A stretch of DNA of 16,767 nt from JBGOTP01 sp041476545 (GTDB lineage Bacteria > Acidobacteriota > Vicinamibacteria > Vicinamibacterales > CAVVIG01). Every line of letters starts with the position of its first letter. Position 1 is the stretch's first letter. A program made the translations under genes and the position numbers. The notes under the pieces are model-generated. The model was not told the origin of the DNA. It searched no databases and worked only from the letters and a program-made list of their open reading frames with translations. Below, one piece after another: positions 11,363 to 16,767 of this stretch. The stretch lies in contig JBGOTP010000069.1 of the NCBI GenBank assembly GCA_041476545.1, positions 1 to 16,767 on the forward strand, read 5' to 3'.

Positions 11363-12235
11363 CTACGCGGCTTCGCCGACTTTCAGGCGCGCGAAGCGAG
11401 TCACCGTGATCGGCGCACCGAGCGCCTTGGCCGCCGCGGCGACGACGTCGGCAACGGTCATCTTCGGATCGTGGATCGACGGCTGGTCGGGAAGGACCAC
11501 GAGCGCGTAGTAGCTTCCGAGTTTGCCCTCGACAATCTTGTCGATGACGTGGGCCGGCTTCCCCGAGTTCTCCATCTGCGCCCGGTAAATCGCGCGTTCC
11601 TTGTCGAGGATATCCGCCGGCACACCGGCCCGCGAGACGTAGCGGGGCACGTCGGGACTCGCCGCCGCGACCTGCTGGGCGATCTTCTTCACGAGCTCGG
11701 CGAACGGCTCGCTTTTGGCGACCGCCGGCGTCACGCCGTCGAATTCCACCTGGACCCCGATCTTGCCGCCCATGTGAATGTACTGGCCGACGTAGCCAGG
11801 GCCGGCGTACCGAACGAGACGGGGAACGGCCATGTTCTCGCCCAGTTTGGCGATGGCAGCCGCGACGCGCCCCTGCACGGGGCCGGCCGGATCCTTCAGC
11901 CAAGTGTCGTCGGCCGCAGCGCCCTTCCTGTCGATTTCCGTGAGCACATCCGCCATGAGCTGCTGGAAATCGTCGGTGCGGGCCACGAAATCAGACTCGC
12001 AGTTCACTTCCACGAGGATGCCCTTGGAGCCATCGGCCGACAGCAGGTGGCCGATCAAGCCCTGCTTGACGGCACGTCCGGCCTTTTTGGCGGCGCTCGC
12101 CAGGCCCTTCTTTCGCAGGATCGTCGTCGCTTCCTCGAAATTGCCGCTGGCCTCCTCGAGGGCAGCCTTGCAGTTCATCATGCCCGCGCCCGTCTGGTCG
12201 CGGAGCTTTTTCACGTCGCTTGCGCTGATTGCCAT
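11363..12235 (-). CDS. tsf: Elongation factor Ts
   Basis: This 290-residue protein is the nucleotide-exchange factor for EF-Tu. The N-terminal UBA-like domain has DVKKLRDQTGAGMMNCKAAL (7-26), and KGLASAAKKAGR follows. The core domain has VNCESDFVART (78-88), the part that meets EF-Tu. IGVQVEFDGVTP and VSRAGVPADILDKERAIYRA lie in the second half. The length matches full-size EF-Ts. The ATG at 12235 has GGAG 7 nt upstream. It follows rpsB in the usual rpsB-tsf pair, but a strong terminator-like hairpin lies between the two genes, which would lower tsf transcription relative to rpsB. Confidence 0.97.
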   Translation of the reverse strand: MAISASDVKKLRDQTGAGMMNCKAALEEASGNFEEATTILRKKGLASAAKKAGRAVKQGLIGHLLSADGSKGILVEVNCESDFVARTDDFQQLMADVLTEIDRKGAAADDTWLKDPAGPVQGRVAAAIAKLGENMAVPRLVRYAGPGYVGQYIHMGGKIGVQVEFDGVTPAVAKSEPFAELVKKIAQQVAAASPDVPRYVSRAGVPADILDKERAIYRAQMENSGKPAHVIDKIVEGKLGSYYALVVLPDQPSIHDPKMTVADVVAAAAKALGAPITVTRFARLKVGEAA

Positions 12236-12273
12236 GGCGTCTCCGAGGTAGCCGCTTCAACGAGGGCCGTACG

Positions 12274-12315
12274 AAAAAAAACGCCGACCCTGTGCACGAG
12301 TCACAGAGGCCGGCG
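12274..12315 (-). terminator. Intrinsic terminator between rpsB and tsf
   Basis: On the minus strand the segment 12315-12302 (CGCCGGCCTCTGTG) pairs with 12294-12282 (CACAGGGTCGGCG) around a 7-nt loop. It is followed at once by eight T residues (12281-12274). It sits 24 nt past the rpsB stop codon and about 40 nt before the tsf start. Confidence 0.85.
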
Positions 12316-12338
12316 CCCGAAACTATGTGACCGAAACG

Positions 12339-13151
12339 TCAGGCCGAAGCCGGGGCCGTTGCCGCCTCGCGCGGGCGGCGGGTTGGTCGCGGCGGCCGGC
12401 CGTCCTTACTGTCGGCATCGTCGCCGCCGGTACTACCCTCGCGCGTGTCTTCGGCCTCGATCGATTCCTTCATGCCGCGCCCGCTCATGACGGCGTCCGC
12501 GATTCGCGCCGCGAACAGCCGGATGGAGCGCAAGGCGTCGTCGTTGCCGGGAATGACGAAATCGACCTCGTCGGGATCGCAGTTGGTGTCCACGACGCCG
12601 AGCACCGGAATCTTGAGCTTGCGCGCCTCGTCGACTGCGATCTTTTCCTTCTTCGTATCGACCACGAAGACGGCGTCGGGCAGGCGCGCCATGCCCCGGA
12701 TGCCTTCGAGATTCTTGGTCAGTTTTCGCCGCTCCTTCTCGTTCCGGGCGATTTCCTTCTTCGAGAGCGTGTCGTACCGGCCGTCGGTGGCCATCGTCTC
12801 GATGTCGCGGAGCCGGCCGAGACTGCGTTGAATGGTCGCGAAGTTGGTCAGGAGCCCGCCAAGCCAGCGCTCGTTGACGTAGAACATTCCGCAGCGCTGA
12901 GCCTCCTCGGCGATGACGTCCTGGGCCTGACGCTTTGTTCCCACAAACAGGATGGTGCGGCCTTCCGCGGCGAGACGACTGACGAACTCTTCAGCCTCCC
13001 GGAACAGCTTCACCGTCTTCCCGAGGTCGATGATGTAGATGCCATTCCGTTCCCCGAAGATGTACTGCTTCATCTTCGGATTCCAGCGCTTCGTCTGGTG
13101 GCCGAAGTGAACCCCCGCCTCCAGTAAATCCTTCATCGCGATCGCGGCCAA
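12339..13151 (-). CDS. rpsB: 30S ribosomal protein S2
   Basis: This 270-residue S2 has the diagnostic KDLLEAGVHFGHQTKRWNPK (7-26), GIYIIDLGKTVKL, FVGTKRQAQDVI, YVNERWLGGLLTNF (93-106), PDAVFVVDTKKEKIAV, and GVVDTNCDPDEVDFVIPGND near 185-205. The C-terminus carries a low-complexity Asp/Gly then Arg/Pro/Ala tail of about 35 residues beyond the core. The TTG at 13151 is chosen because a perfect GAGGAGG lies 5 nt upstream and because S2 proteins commonly begin a few residues before MKDLLEAG; the ATG at 13136 is the alternative. It follows rpsI and precedes tsf, with a terminator after it. Confidence 0.96.
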   Translation of the reverse strand: MAAIAMKDLLEAGVHFGHQTKRWNPKMKQYIFGERNGIYIIDLGKTVKLFREAEEFVSRLAAEGRTILFVGTKRQAQDVIAEEAQRCGMFYVNERWLGGLLTNFATIQRSLGRLRDIETMATDGRYDTLSKKEIARNEKERRKLTKNLEGIRGMARLPDAVFVVDTKKEKIAVDEARKLKIPVLGVVDTNCDPDEVDFVIPGNDDALRSIRLFAARIADAVMSGRGMKESIEAEDTREGSTGGDDADSKDGRPPRPTRRPREAATAPASA

Positions 13152-13167
13152 ACATTCCTCCTCAAAG

Positions 13168-13240
13168 TAGCTCTCAGCTTTCAGTTCGCAGTTCTCGGCT
13201 TTCCGCTCTGATAGCTGTCGACTGCCAGCTGCCAGCTGCT
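13168..13240. repeat. AGCT(t/c)TCAG-type repeat in the rpsI-rpsB spacer
   Basis: The spacer is a run of degenerate short units (AGCTCTCAGCTTTCAG, CGCAGTTCTCGG, GCTCTGATAGCTG) ending in GCCAGCTGCCAGCTGC. The composition differs from the flanking coding DNA. It reads like the degenerate self-similar spacers found in many copies in some GC-rich genomes. Confidence 0.55.
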
Positions 13241-13633
13241 CTATCTCTTGCTGAACTGGAAGCGCTTGCGAGCGCCCGCCATGCCGTACTTCTTACGTTC
13301 CTTCGCGCGCGCGTCGCGCGTGAGCAGCCCGTTCTCCTTGAGGCGCTTGCGCAGCTCGAGGTTGTATCCCACGAGGGCGCGGGCAATGCCAAGCCTCACG
13401 GCACCCGCCTGGCCCGATACCCCACCCCCGGCGACGGTCGCCAGAATGTCGAACTTGTCCGCAGTCTCCGTGAGCACCAACGGCTGGCGAATCTGTGTGC
13501 GGAGCGCCGCGCGGGGGAAGAACGCATCGAAGGCGCGGTAGTTGACGGTGATGGCCCCGGTTCCGGGGCGAAGGAATACGCGAGCGGTCGAGGTCTTGCG
13601 CCGACCGGTGCCGTAGTACTGAACTGCTGCCAC
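13241..13633 (-). CDS. rpsI: 30S ribosomal protein S9
   Basis: This 130-residue S9 of standard length carries QYYGTGRRKTSTARVFLRPG (5-24), VAGGGVSGQAGAVRLGIARA (67-86), and a C-terminal GLLTRDARAKERKKYGMAGA. It ends in KRFQFSKR, the universal basic tail that reaches the ribosomal P-site tRNA. The start lies 2 bp after the rplM stop codon, the conserved rplM-rpsI pair, so the genes share a transcript and are probably coupled. A repeat-rich 85-bp spacer separates it from rpsB. Confidence 0.97.
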   Translation of the reverse strand: MAAVQYYGTGRRKTSTARVFLRPGTGAITVNYRAFDAFFPRAALRTQIRQPLVLTETADKFDILATVAGGGVSGQAGAVRLGIARALVGYNLELRKRLKENGLLTRDARAKERKKYGMAGARKRFQFSKR

Positions 13634-13635
13634 GT

Positions 13636-14073
13636 TTACGCGACCTCGAGCTTGGAGGGTTTCTGCGCCGCGTGCGGGTGGTCCGAACCGGCGTACACTT
13701 TCAACTTGCGATACATCGCCGCGCCCATCTTGGTCTTGGGCAGCATGCCGTGAACCGCGTCCTCGACGATGCGCTCGGGGTGCTTCTGTCGCACGATGCG
13801 CGCACGCGTTTCCCGGAGTCCGCCTTCGTAGCCCGAGTGCTGGCGATAGATCTTCTGATCTTCCTTGCGGCCGGTCAGCTTCACTTTTGCCGCGTTGACC
13901 ACGACGACGTGATCGCCGGTATCAATAAAGGGGGTGTAGGTCGACTTGTGCTTGCCCTGGAGCAGTCGCGCCGCCACCGTCGCAAGGCGTCCGAGCACTT
14001 GCCCGTCCGCGTCGATGATGTGCCAGCGATCGTTCCCCGCGACAGATTGCGCGGTGGCCATGAACGTAGACAT
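13636..14073 (-). CDS. rplM: 50S ribosomal protein L13
   Basis: This 145-residue L13 reads MSTFMATAQSVAGNDRWHII, then DADGQVLGRLATVAARLL, KHKSTYTPFIDTGDHVVVVN, and a C-terminal HGMLPKTKMGAAMYRKLKVY, all diagnostic. The ATG at 14073 is chosen over a longer in-frame start 25 codons upstream because L13 proteins begin with this MxTF/YMA segment and the upstream part is leader RNA. ACGGA lies directly before the ATG. It is the first gene of the minus-strand translation cluster, preceded by a structured leader of roughly 150 nt and a consensus sigma70 promoter. Confidence 0.96.
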   Translation of the reverse strand: MSTFMATAQSVAGNDRWHIIDADGQVLGRLATVAARLLQGKHKSTYTPFIDTGDHVVVVNAAKVKLTGRKEDQKIYRQHSGYEGGLRETRARIVRQKHPERIVEDAVHGMLPKTKMGAAMYRKLKVYAGSDHPHAAQKPSKLEVA

Positions 14074-14146
14074 TCCGTGTTTTACCCGCAGGCGCTCAGC
14101 CCGCGTTCCACGCAGGCCCGATTCCTCGACCCGCTCCGATGTTCCC

Positions 14147-14222
14147 AAAAAACCGTTGTAAGGGGATCCGGTCTGGCCCGCGGCTCTTTCCAGACCCTCG
14201 GTCCGGCTGGCGCGGACAACGG
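14147..14222 (-). promoter_or_regulatory. Structured rplM leader with terminator-like end
   Basis: In the leader RNA, CCGTTGT (14222-14216) pairs with ACAACGG (14159-14153), which is followed by six U residues (14152-14147). The enclosed part holds a second hairpin, GGTCTGG/CCAGACC (14196-14190 with 14176-14170). A stem closing right before a U-tract, between promoter and first gene, looks like an attenuator. Autogenous control by L13 has been described for E. coli rplM-rpsI; a similar role here is inference. Confidence 0.55.
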
Positions 14223-14231
14223 CAAACCCAA

Positions 14232-14260
14232 ATCATACGGACCTTTGTAGCCACTGTCAA
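14232..14260 (-). promoter_or_regulatory. Sigma70 promoter of the rplM-rpsI cluster
   Basis: On the minus strand TTGACA (14260-14255) and TATGAT (14237-14232) are exactly 17 bp apart. The -35 is perfect and the -10 matches 5 of 6. Transcription would begin near 14225, right before the leader hairpin. Confidence 0.85.
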
Positions 14261-14382
14261 GCGGCGCTTGACTCGGACCGATAAGTTCAATGGCATCTTT
14301 CAGAGCACGGTGAACGGCGTTCATACAGGATTGTGATCAGCTAACGGAACTGTAATCGGGCGTCAACACGCCGAAGAGTCGA

Positions 14383-14446
14383 CGATCGCAATTTTCGCCA
14401 TCGCAAAACGCAATTCGCCGTTTATTAAGGCGAAATGAGGCGATCG
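14383..14446 (+). promoter_or_regulatory. Possible switch-like leader structure upstream of pilM
   Basis: GGCGAAA at 14429-14435 can pair with the nearby TTCGCC (14414-14419, 9-nt loop) or with the distant TTTCGCC (14393-14399). The long-range form is extended by CGATCGC (14383-14389) pairing with GCGATCG (14440-14446). The two folds exclude each other. The remainder of 14261-14480 shows a TGTAAT box at 14351-14356 but no convincing full promoter. Confidence 0.4.
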
Positions 14447-14480
14447 CGAGTGGTACCGGGTTTGTAGAGCTGAGGAACAG

Positions 14481-15548
14481 ATGTTTGGTTTGAGTAGAAA
14501 CAAGGCCGTCGTCGGACTCGACATCGGGTCGAGTGCGCTGAAGGCGGTCGAGTTGAAGGCTGCGGGGAAAGGTTATCGTGTCACGGCGTTTGCCCAGGAG
14601 CCGGTTCCGCCCGACAGCATTGTCGATGGAGCGATTGTCGACAGCACCGCCGTTGCCGGCGCGATCGGGCGTTTGTTCGCGAATACGACGTTCAAGACCA
14701 AGGAGGTCGCTGCCTCGCTGTCCGGGAACGCCGTCATCGTCAAGAAGATCAATCTGCCGGTCATGACCGAGGCGGAGCTCGGTGATTCCATTTACTGGGA
14801 AGCTGAACAGTACATTCCGTTCGACATCCAGGACGTCAATCTCGACTACCAAATCCTCAATCCGGGTACGGCGCCGGACTCGGCCGGCACGATGGAAGTG
14901 CTTCTCGTGGCGGCCAAGAAGGACAAGATTGCCGACTACACCAGCGTCATCGCCCAGGCCGGACGCGTGCCGGTGGTGGTGGACGTTGACGCGTTCGCGC
15001 TACAGAACGCCTACGAGACCAACTACGGTACCGACGAGGGAGCGGTGGTCGTGCTCCTCAACGCCGGCGCTAGCGCCATCAACATCAATATCCTCAGGGG
15101 CGGCCAGTCGCTGTTCACGCGCGACGTCTCCATGGGTGGCAATGCGTATACGGAAGCCGTGCAGAAGGAACTGAGTCTGACGTTCGATGGTGCCGAACAG
15201 GCGAAAAAGGGGGCGCCCGTCGACGGTGTCACCTTCGACGAGGTGCGACCCGTTCTTCATGCCATGACCGAGAACGTGCTGCTCGAGATCCAGAAGACGT
15301 TCGACTTTTTCAAAGCCACCGCGGCATCCGACCGCATCGATCGCATTCTCCTGAGTGGCGGCGCGTCGTCGGTCGACGGGTTTGCCGAGGCGCTCGAGGA
15401 CCGGTTTGGCGCACCCGTCGAATCGTTCGACCCGTTCCGGAAGGTCGCCTTCGATGCCAGAACGCTCGGCGCCGGCGACGCCGATCGAGTGGCCTCAACG
15501 GCGGCGGTCGCCGTCGGACTCGCACTCAGAAGGGCGGGGGATCGTTGA
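14481..15548 (+). CDS. pilM: Type IV pilus assembly protein PilM
   Basis: This 355-residue cytoplasmic actin-like protein is of usual PilM length. It opens MFGLSRNKAVVGLDIGSSAL, where GLDIGSSALKAVEL is the phosphate-1 ATP-binding motif. Also diagnostic are AASLSGNAVIVKKI, YWEAEQYIPFDIQDVNLDYQ (about 107-126), ALQNAYETNY, and the late adenosine motif ILLSGGASSVDGFAEAL (about 287-303). PilM binds the cytoplasmic tail of PilN and anchors the PilN/PilO inner-membrane platform to the pilus motor. GAGGAA lies 5 nt before the ATG. Its stop overlaps the pilN start by 4 nt. It diverges from rplM across a 400-bp regulatory region. Confidence 0.95.
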   Translation: MFGLSRNKAVVGLDIGSSALKAVELKAAGKGYRVTAFAQEPVPPDSIVDGAIVDSTAVAGAIGRLFANTTFKTKEVAASLSGNAVIVKKINLPVMTEAELGDSIYWEAEQYIPFDIQDVNLDYQILNPGTAPDSAGTMEVLLVAAKKDKIADYTSVIAQAGRVPVVVDVDAFALQNAYETNYGTDEGAVVVLLNAGASAININILRGGQSLFTRDVSMGGNAYTEAVQKELSLTFDGAEQAKKGAPVDGVTFDEVRPVLHAMTENVLLEIQKTFDFFKATAASDRIDRILLSGGASSVDGFAEALEDRFGAPVESFDPFRKVAFDARTLGAGDADRVASTAAVAVGLALRRAGDR

Positions 15549-16168
15549 TCAAAATCAATCTTCTGGCCGTCGAGCGGAAGGTCGCCAGGACGAGGGTCGG
15601 GTTTCAGGACAGCCAGAAGCTCACGATTGGCTGCAGCATCCTGCTCGTCGCCACGGCGGCCTTCATTGGCTGGCGGTACTGGACGGTTGGTCAGGACTCG
15701 GCCAGTCTCGACGCGAAGATTGCGACGGGACAGAAGGAGGCCGTGCGGCTGCACTCGATCATCACGCAGGTGCAGCAGTTCGAACAGCGCAAGTCGCAGC
15801 TTCAACAGCGCGTCACGCTCATCGAACGACTCAGGAAAGAGCAGAGCGGCCCGGTGCACATGCTCGATCAGATCAGCCGGGCATTGCCGCCCATGCTGTG
15901 GCTCACCGAGCTGAAACAGTCGGCCGATCCGAACGAAGTGGTCATCAACGGCAAGTGCACGAACCTGATATCGCTCACCGACTTCATGGTGAGCCTGGAG
16001 TCGTCGGGCTATTTCAAGAAGTCCGTCGAGATTGTGAACACGCAGACGGCGTCGACGCCGCCTGGGGAACTCGTGACGTTCAGTATTCGCGCGCAATTCC
16101 AGCGTCCGGGCGAAGCGCCCGCGTTGCCGGGTGCGCCGGGCGCCGCCGCTGCGGCGAAGCAGGGCTAG
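15545..16168 (+). CDS. pilN: Type IV pilus assembly protein PilN
   Basis: This 207-residue protein begins with TTG inside TTGA, overlapping the pilM stop by 4 nt. The start reads MIKINLLAVERKVARTR, the conserved INLL motif by which PilN docks into PilM. One membrane segment follows at about 28-46 (IGCSILLVATAAFIGWRYW). A coiled-coil stretch comes next (about 60-100, VQQFEQRKSQLQQRVTLIER). After that is the periplasmic ferredoxin-like domain with LPPMLWLTELKQ and LTDFMVSLESSGYF. It pairs with PilO in the alignment subcomplex. The Ala/Pro/Gly-rich tail (about 190-207) is low complexity. A GGGCTAG repeat begins at its stop codon. Confidence 0.93.
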   Translation: MIKINLLAVERKVARTRVGFQDSQKLTIGCSILLVATAAFIGWRYWTVGQDSASLDAKIATGQKEAVRLHSIITQVQQFEQRKSQLQQRVTLIERLRKEQSGPVHMLDQISRALPPMLWLTELKQSADPNEVVINGKCTNLISLTDFMVSLESSGYFKKSVEIVNTQTASTPPGELVTFSIRAQFQRPGEAPALPGAPGAAAAAKQG

Positions 16169-16214
16169 GGGCTAGGGCTACGGGAAGGGCCGCGAAGGCG
16201 GGGTAGTCGTTCCG

Positions 16215-16661
16215 ATGGATATCAGTCTCAGCAAATTACCGTGGTACGCGCAGGTGGGTGCGTTCGTGGCGCTGTCGGTCGCTGGCGCGGTCTCTTTTTA
16301 CTACTACTACGAGATGCCAGCCCGGGCAGACATGGCGCTGCGAGAAAGTCAGCTGCAGTTGATCAGAGGCGACATCACGAAAGGCCAGGCGACTGCCCGG
16401 AAACTGGACGACTTCCGGAGTCAGGTCGAAGACCTCGAGGCACGCCTCGACACGCTGAGAGCGGTGCTCCCCGAGGAAAAGGACGCGGCCGATCTGCTGC
16501 GCAGCATGCAGAAGGTGGCGGTGCAGTCGAACCTGATCATCCGGGGATTCAAGCCGTCGCCCACCGTGACGCAGGAGATGCACGCCGAGTGGCCGATCGC
16601 GCTCGAACTCGACGGCACGTATCACAACCTGGCGCTCTTCTACGAACGCCTGGGAAAGTAA
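16215..16661 (+). CDS. pilO: Type IV pilus assembly protein PilO, interrupted by an in-frame TAA
   Basis: These 148 codons start MDISLSKLPWYAQVGAFVAL. The membrane segment lies at about 10-32, followed by a coiled coil (about 50-85, LDDFRSQVEDLEARLDTLRA), then VLPEEKDAADLLRSMQ and the start of the periplasmic domain ending LALFYERLGK. PilO is a bitopic inner-membrane partner of PilN. Full-length PilO continues for some 40-60 residues after this point. Here a TAA at 16659-16661 stops the frame. The same frame then continues with a clearly PilO-like C-terminus up to the window end. The gene is therefore interrupted by a nonsense codon, or the base is an error. Confidence 0.85.
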   Translation: MDISLSKLPWYAQVGAFVALSVAGAVSFYYYYEMPARADMALRESQLQLIRGDITKGQATARKLDDFRSQVEDLEARLDTLRAVLPEEKDAADLLRSMQKVAVQSNLIIRGFKPSPTVTQEMHAEWPIALELDGTYHNLALFYERLGK

Positions 16662-16767
16662 ACGCGGATTGTCAACGTCAGCCGCCTGACCCTCGGCGCC
16701 AAGGACAAGGCCGCCCACAAATCAACCATCACCGCCAGGTGCGTGCCGACGACAAACGTGCTGCTGG
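16662..16767 (+). pseudogene. pilO: PilO C-terminal part beyond the in-frame stop (cut by window edge)
   Basis: Directly after the TAA, in the same frame and without any stop, the DNA reads TRIVNVSRLTLGAKDKA and ends CVPTTNVLL at the window edge. The segment IVNVxxLxL followed by a strand ending in TTxVLL is the expected C-terminus of PilO after the ERLGK helix. No start codon with a ribosome-binding site is seen here. It would be made only by readthrough, or if the TAA is a sequencing error. Confidence 0.7.

Noticed and set aside
11471..12490. Open frame of 339 codons on the plus strand
   Set aside because: It runs antisense through tsf, the terminator and the rpsB end, so it cannot be a separate conserved gene.
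14451..14466. Sigma54-like sequence TGGTACCGGGTTTGTA before pilM
   Set aside because: The -12 element has GT in place of the key GC, and the implied start (about 14476) would remove the GAGGAA ribosome-binding site of pilM.
16161..16185. GGGCTAG units after the pilN stop as a possible regulatory element
   Set aside because: Only about three imperfect units in a 46-bp gap inside one operon; a simple local repeat is the sufficient explanation.
1..16767. CRISPR array or Cas genes
   Set aside because: No regularly spaced direct repeats of 25-40 bp and no Cas motifs were seen on either strand.

Overview
The window reads as a GC-rich bacterial chromosome. A member of the Acidobacteriota (perhaps the Vicinamibacteria lineage) is the most likely source. 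That placement is an inference from gene style, frequent -10 boxes about 6-8 nt before start codons (leaderless-type genes), and stereotyped intergenic repeats and palindromes. There is no rRNA or other decisive marker in the window.

Region 1 (1-2890) is an integron cassette array. It has two clear attC sites (558-628 and 1236-1332), one degenerate candidate (91-218) and a lone core site (1999-2005), next to an integron integrase gene. The integrase has the IntI-specific insertion but stops before the HxxR, H and Tyr catalytic residues, so it is a remnant. The bulged bases of both attC sites say the array reads on the minus strand, the same direction as intI; this is the reverse of the usual divergent layout. 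The cargo is dominated by toxin-antitoxin type genes: a PIN-domain toxin with a small partner, an antiparallel Unstab_antitox/ParE pair with its own promoter, a small unknown protein, and the start of a BrnT-like toxin cut by the window edge. A 14-bp perfect inverted repeat brackets intI.

Region 2 (2956-6653) holds an unknown 167-aa gene, a polyamine pair (deoxyhypusine-synthase-like enzyme plus agmatinase-family ureohydrolase, overlapping), a convergent membrane-anchored TPR protein, and tRNA-Arg(CCT).

Region 3 (6665-9988) holds a small zinc-ribbon membrane protein, a membrane-anchored unknown protein and apt on the minus strand. An 800-bp gene-free stretch follows that looks like the relic of an insertion sequence. 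Then come pfkA with a leaderless-type promoter, and a bipartite palindrome in the convergent pfkA/frr gap.

Region 4 (9998-14260) is the translation cluster on the minus strand: rplM-rpsI-rpsB-tsf-pyrH-frr. It has a consensus sigma70 promoter, a structured leader with a U-tract before rplM, a terminator between rpsB and tsf, and a TATAAT box just before pyrH.

Region 5 (14261-16767) is the start of a type IV pilus assembly operon, pilM-pilN-pilO, behind a leader that can form alternative hairpins. pilO carries an in-frame TAA; the PilO-like reading frame continues beyond it to the window edge.
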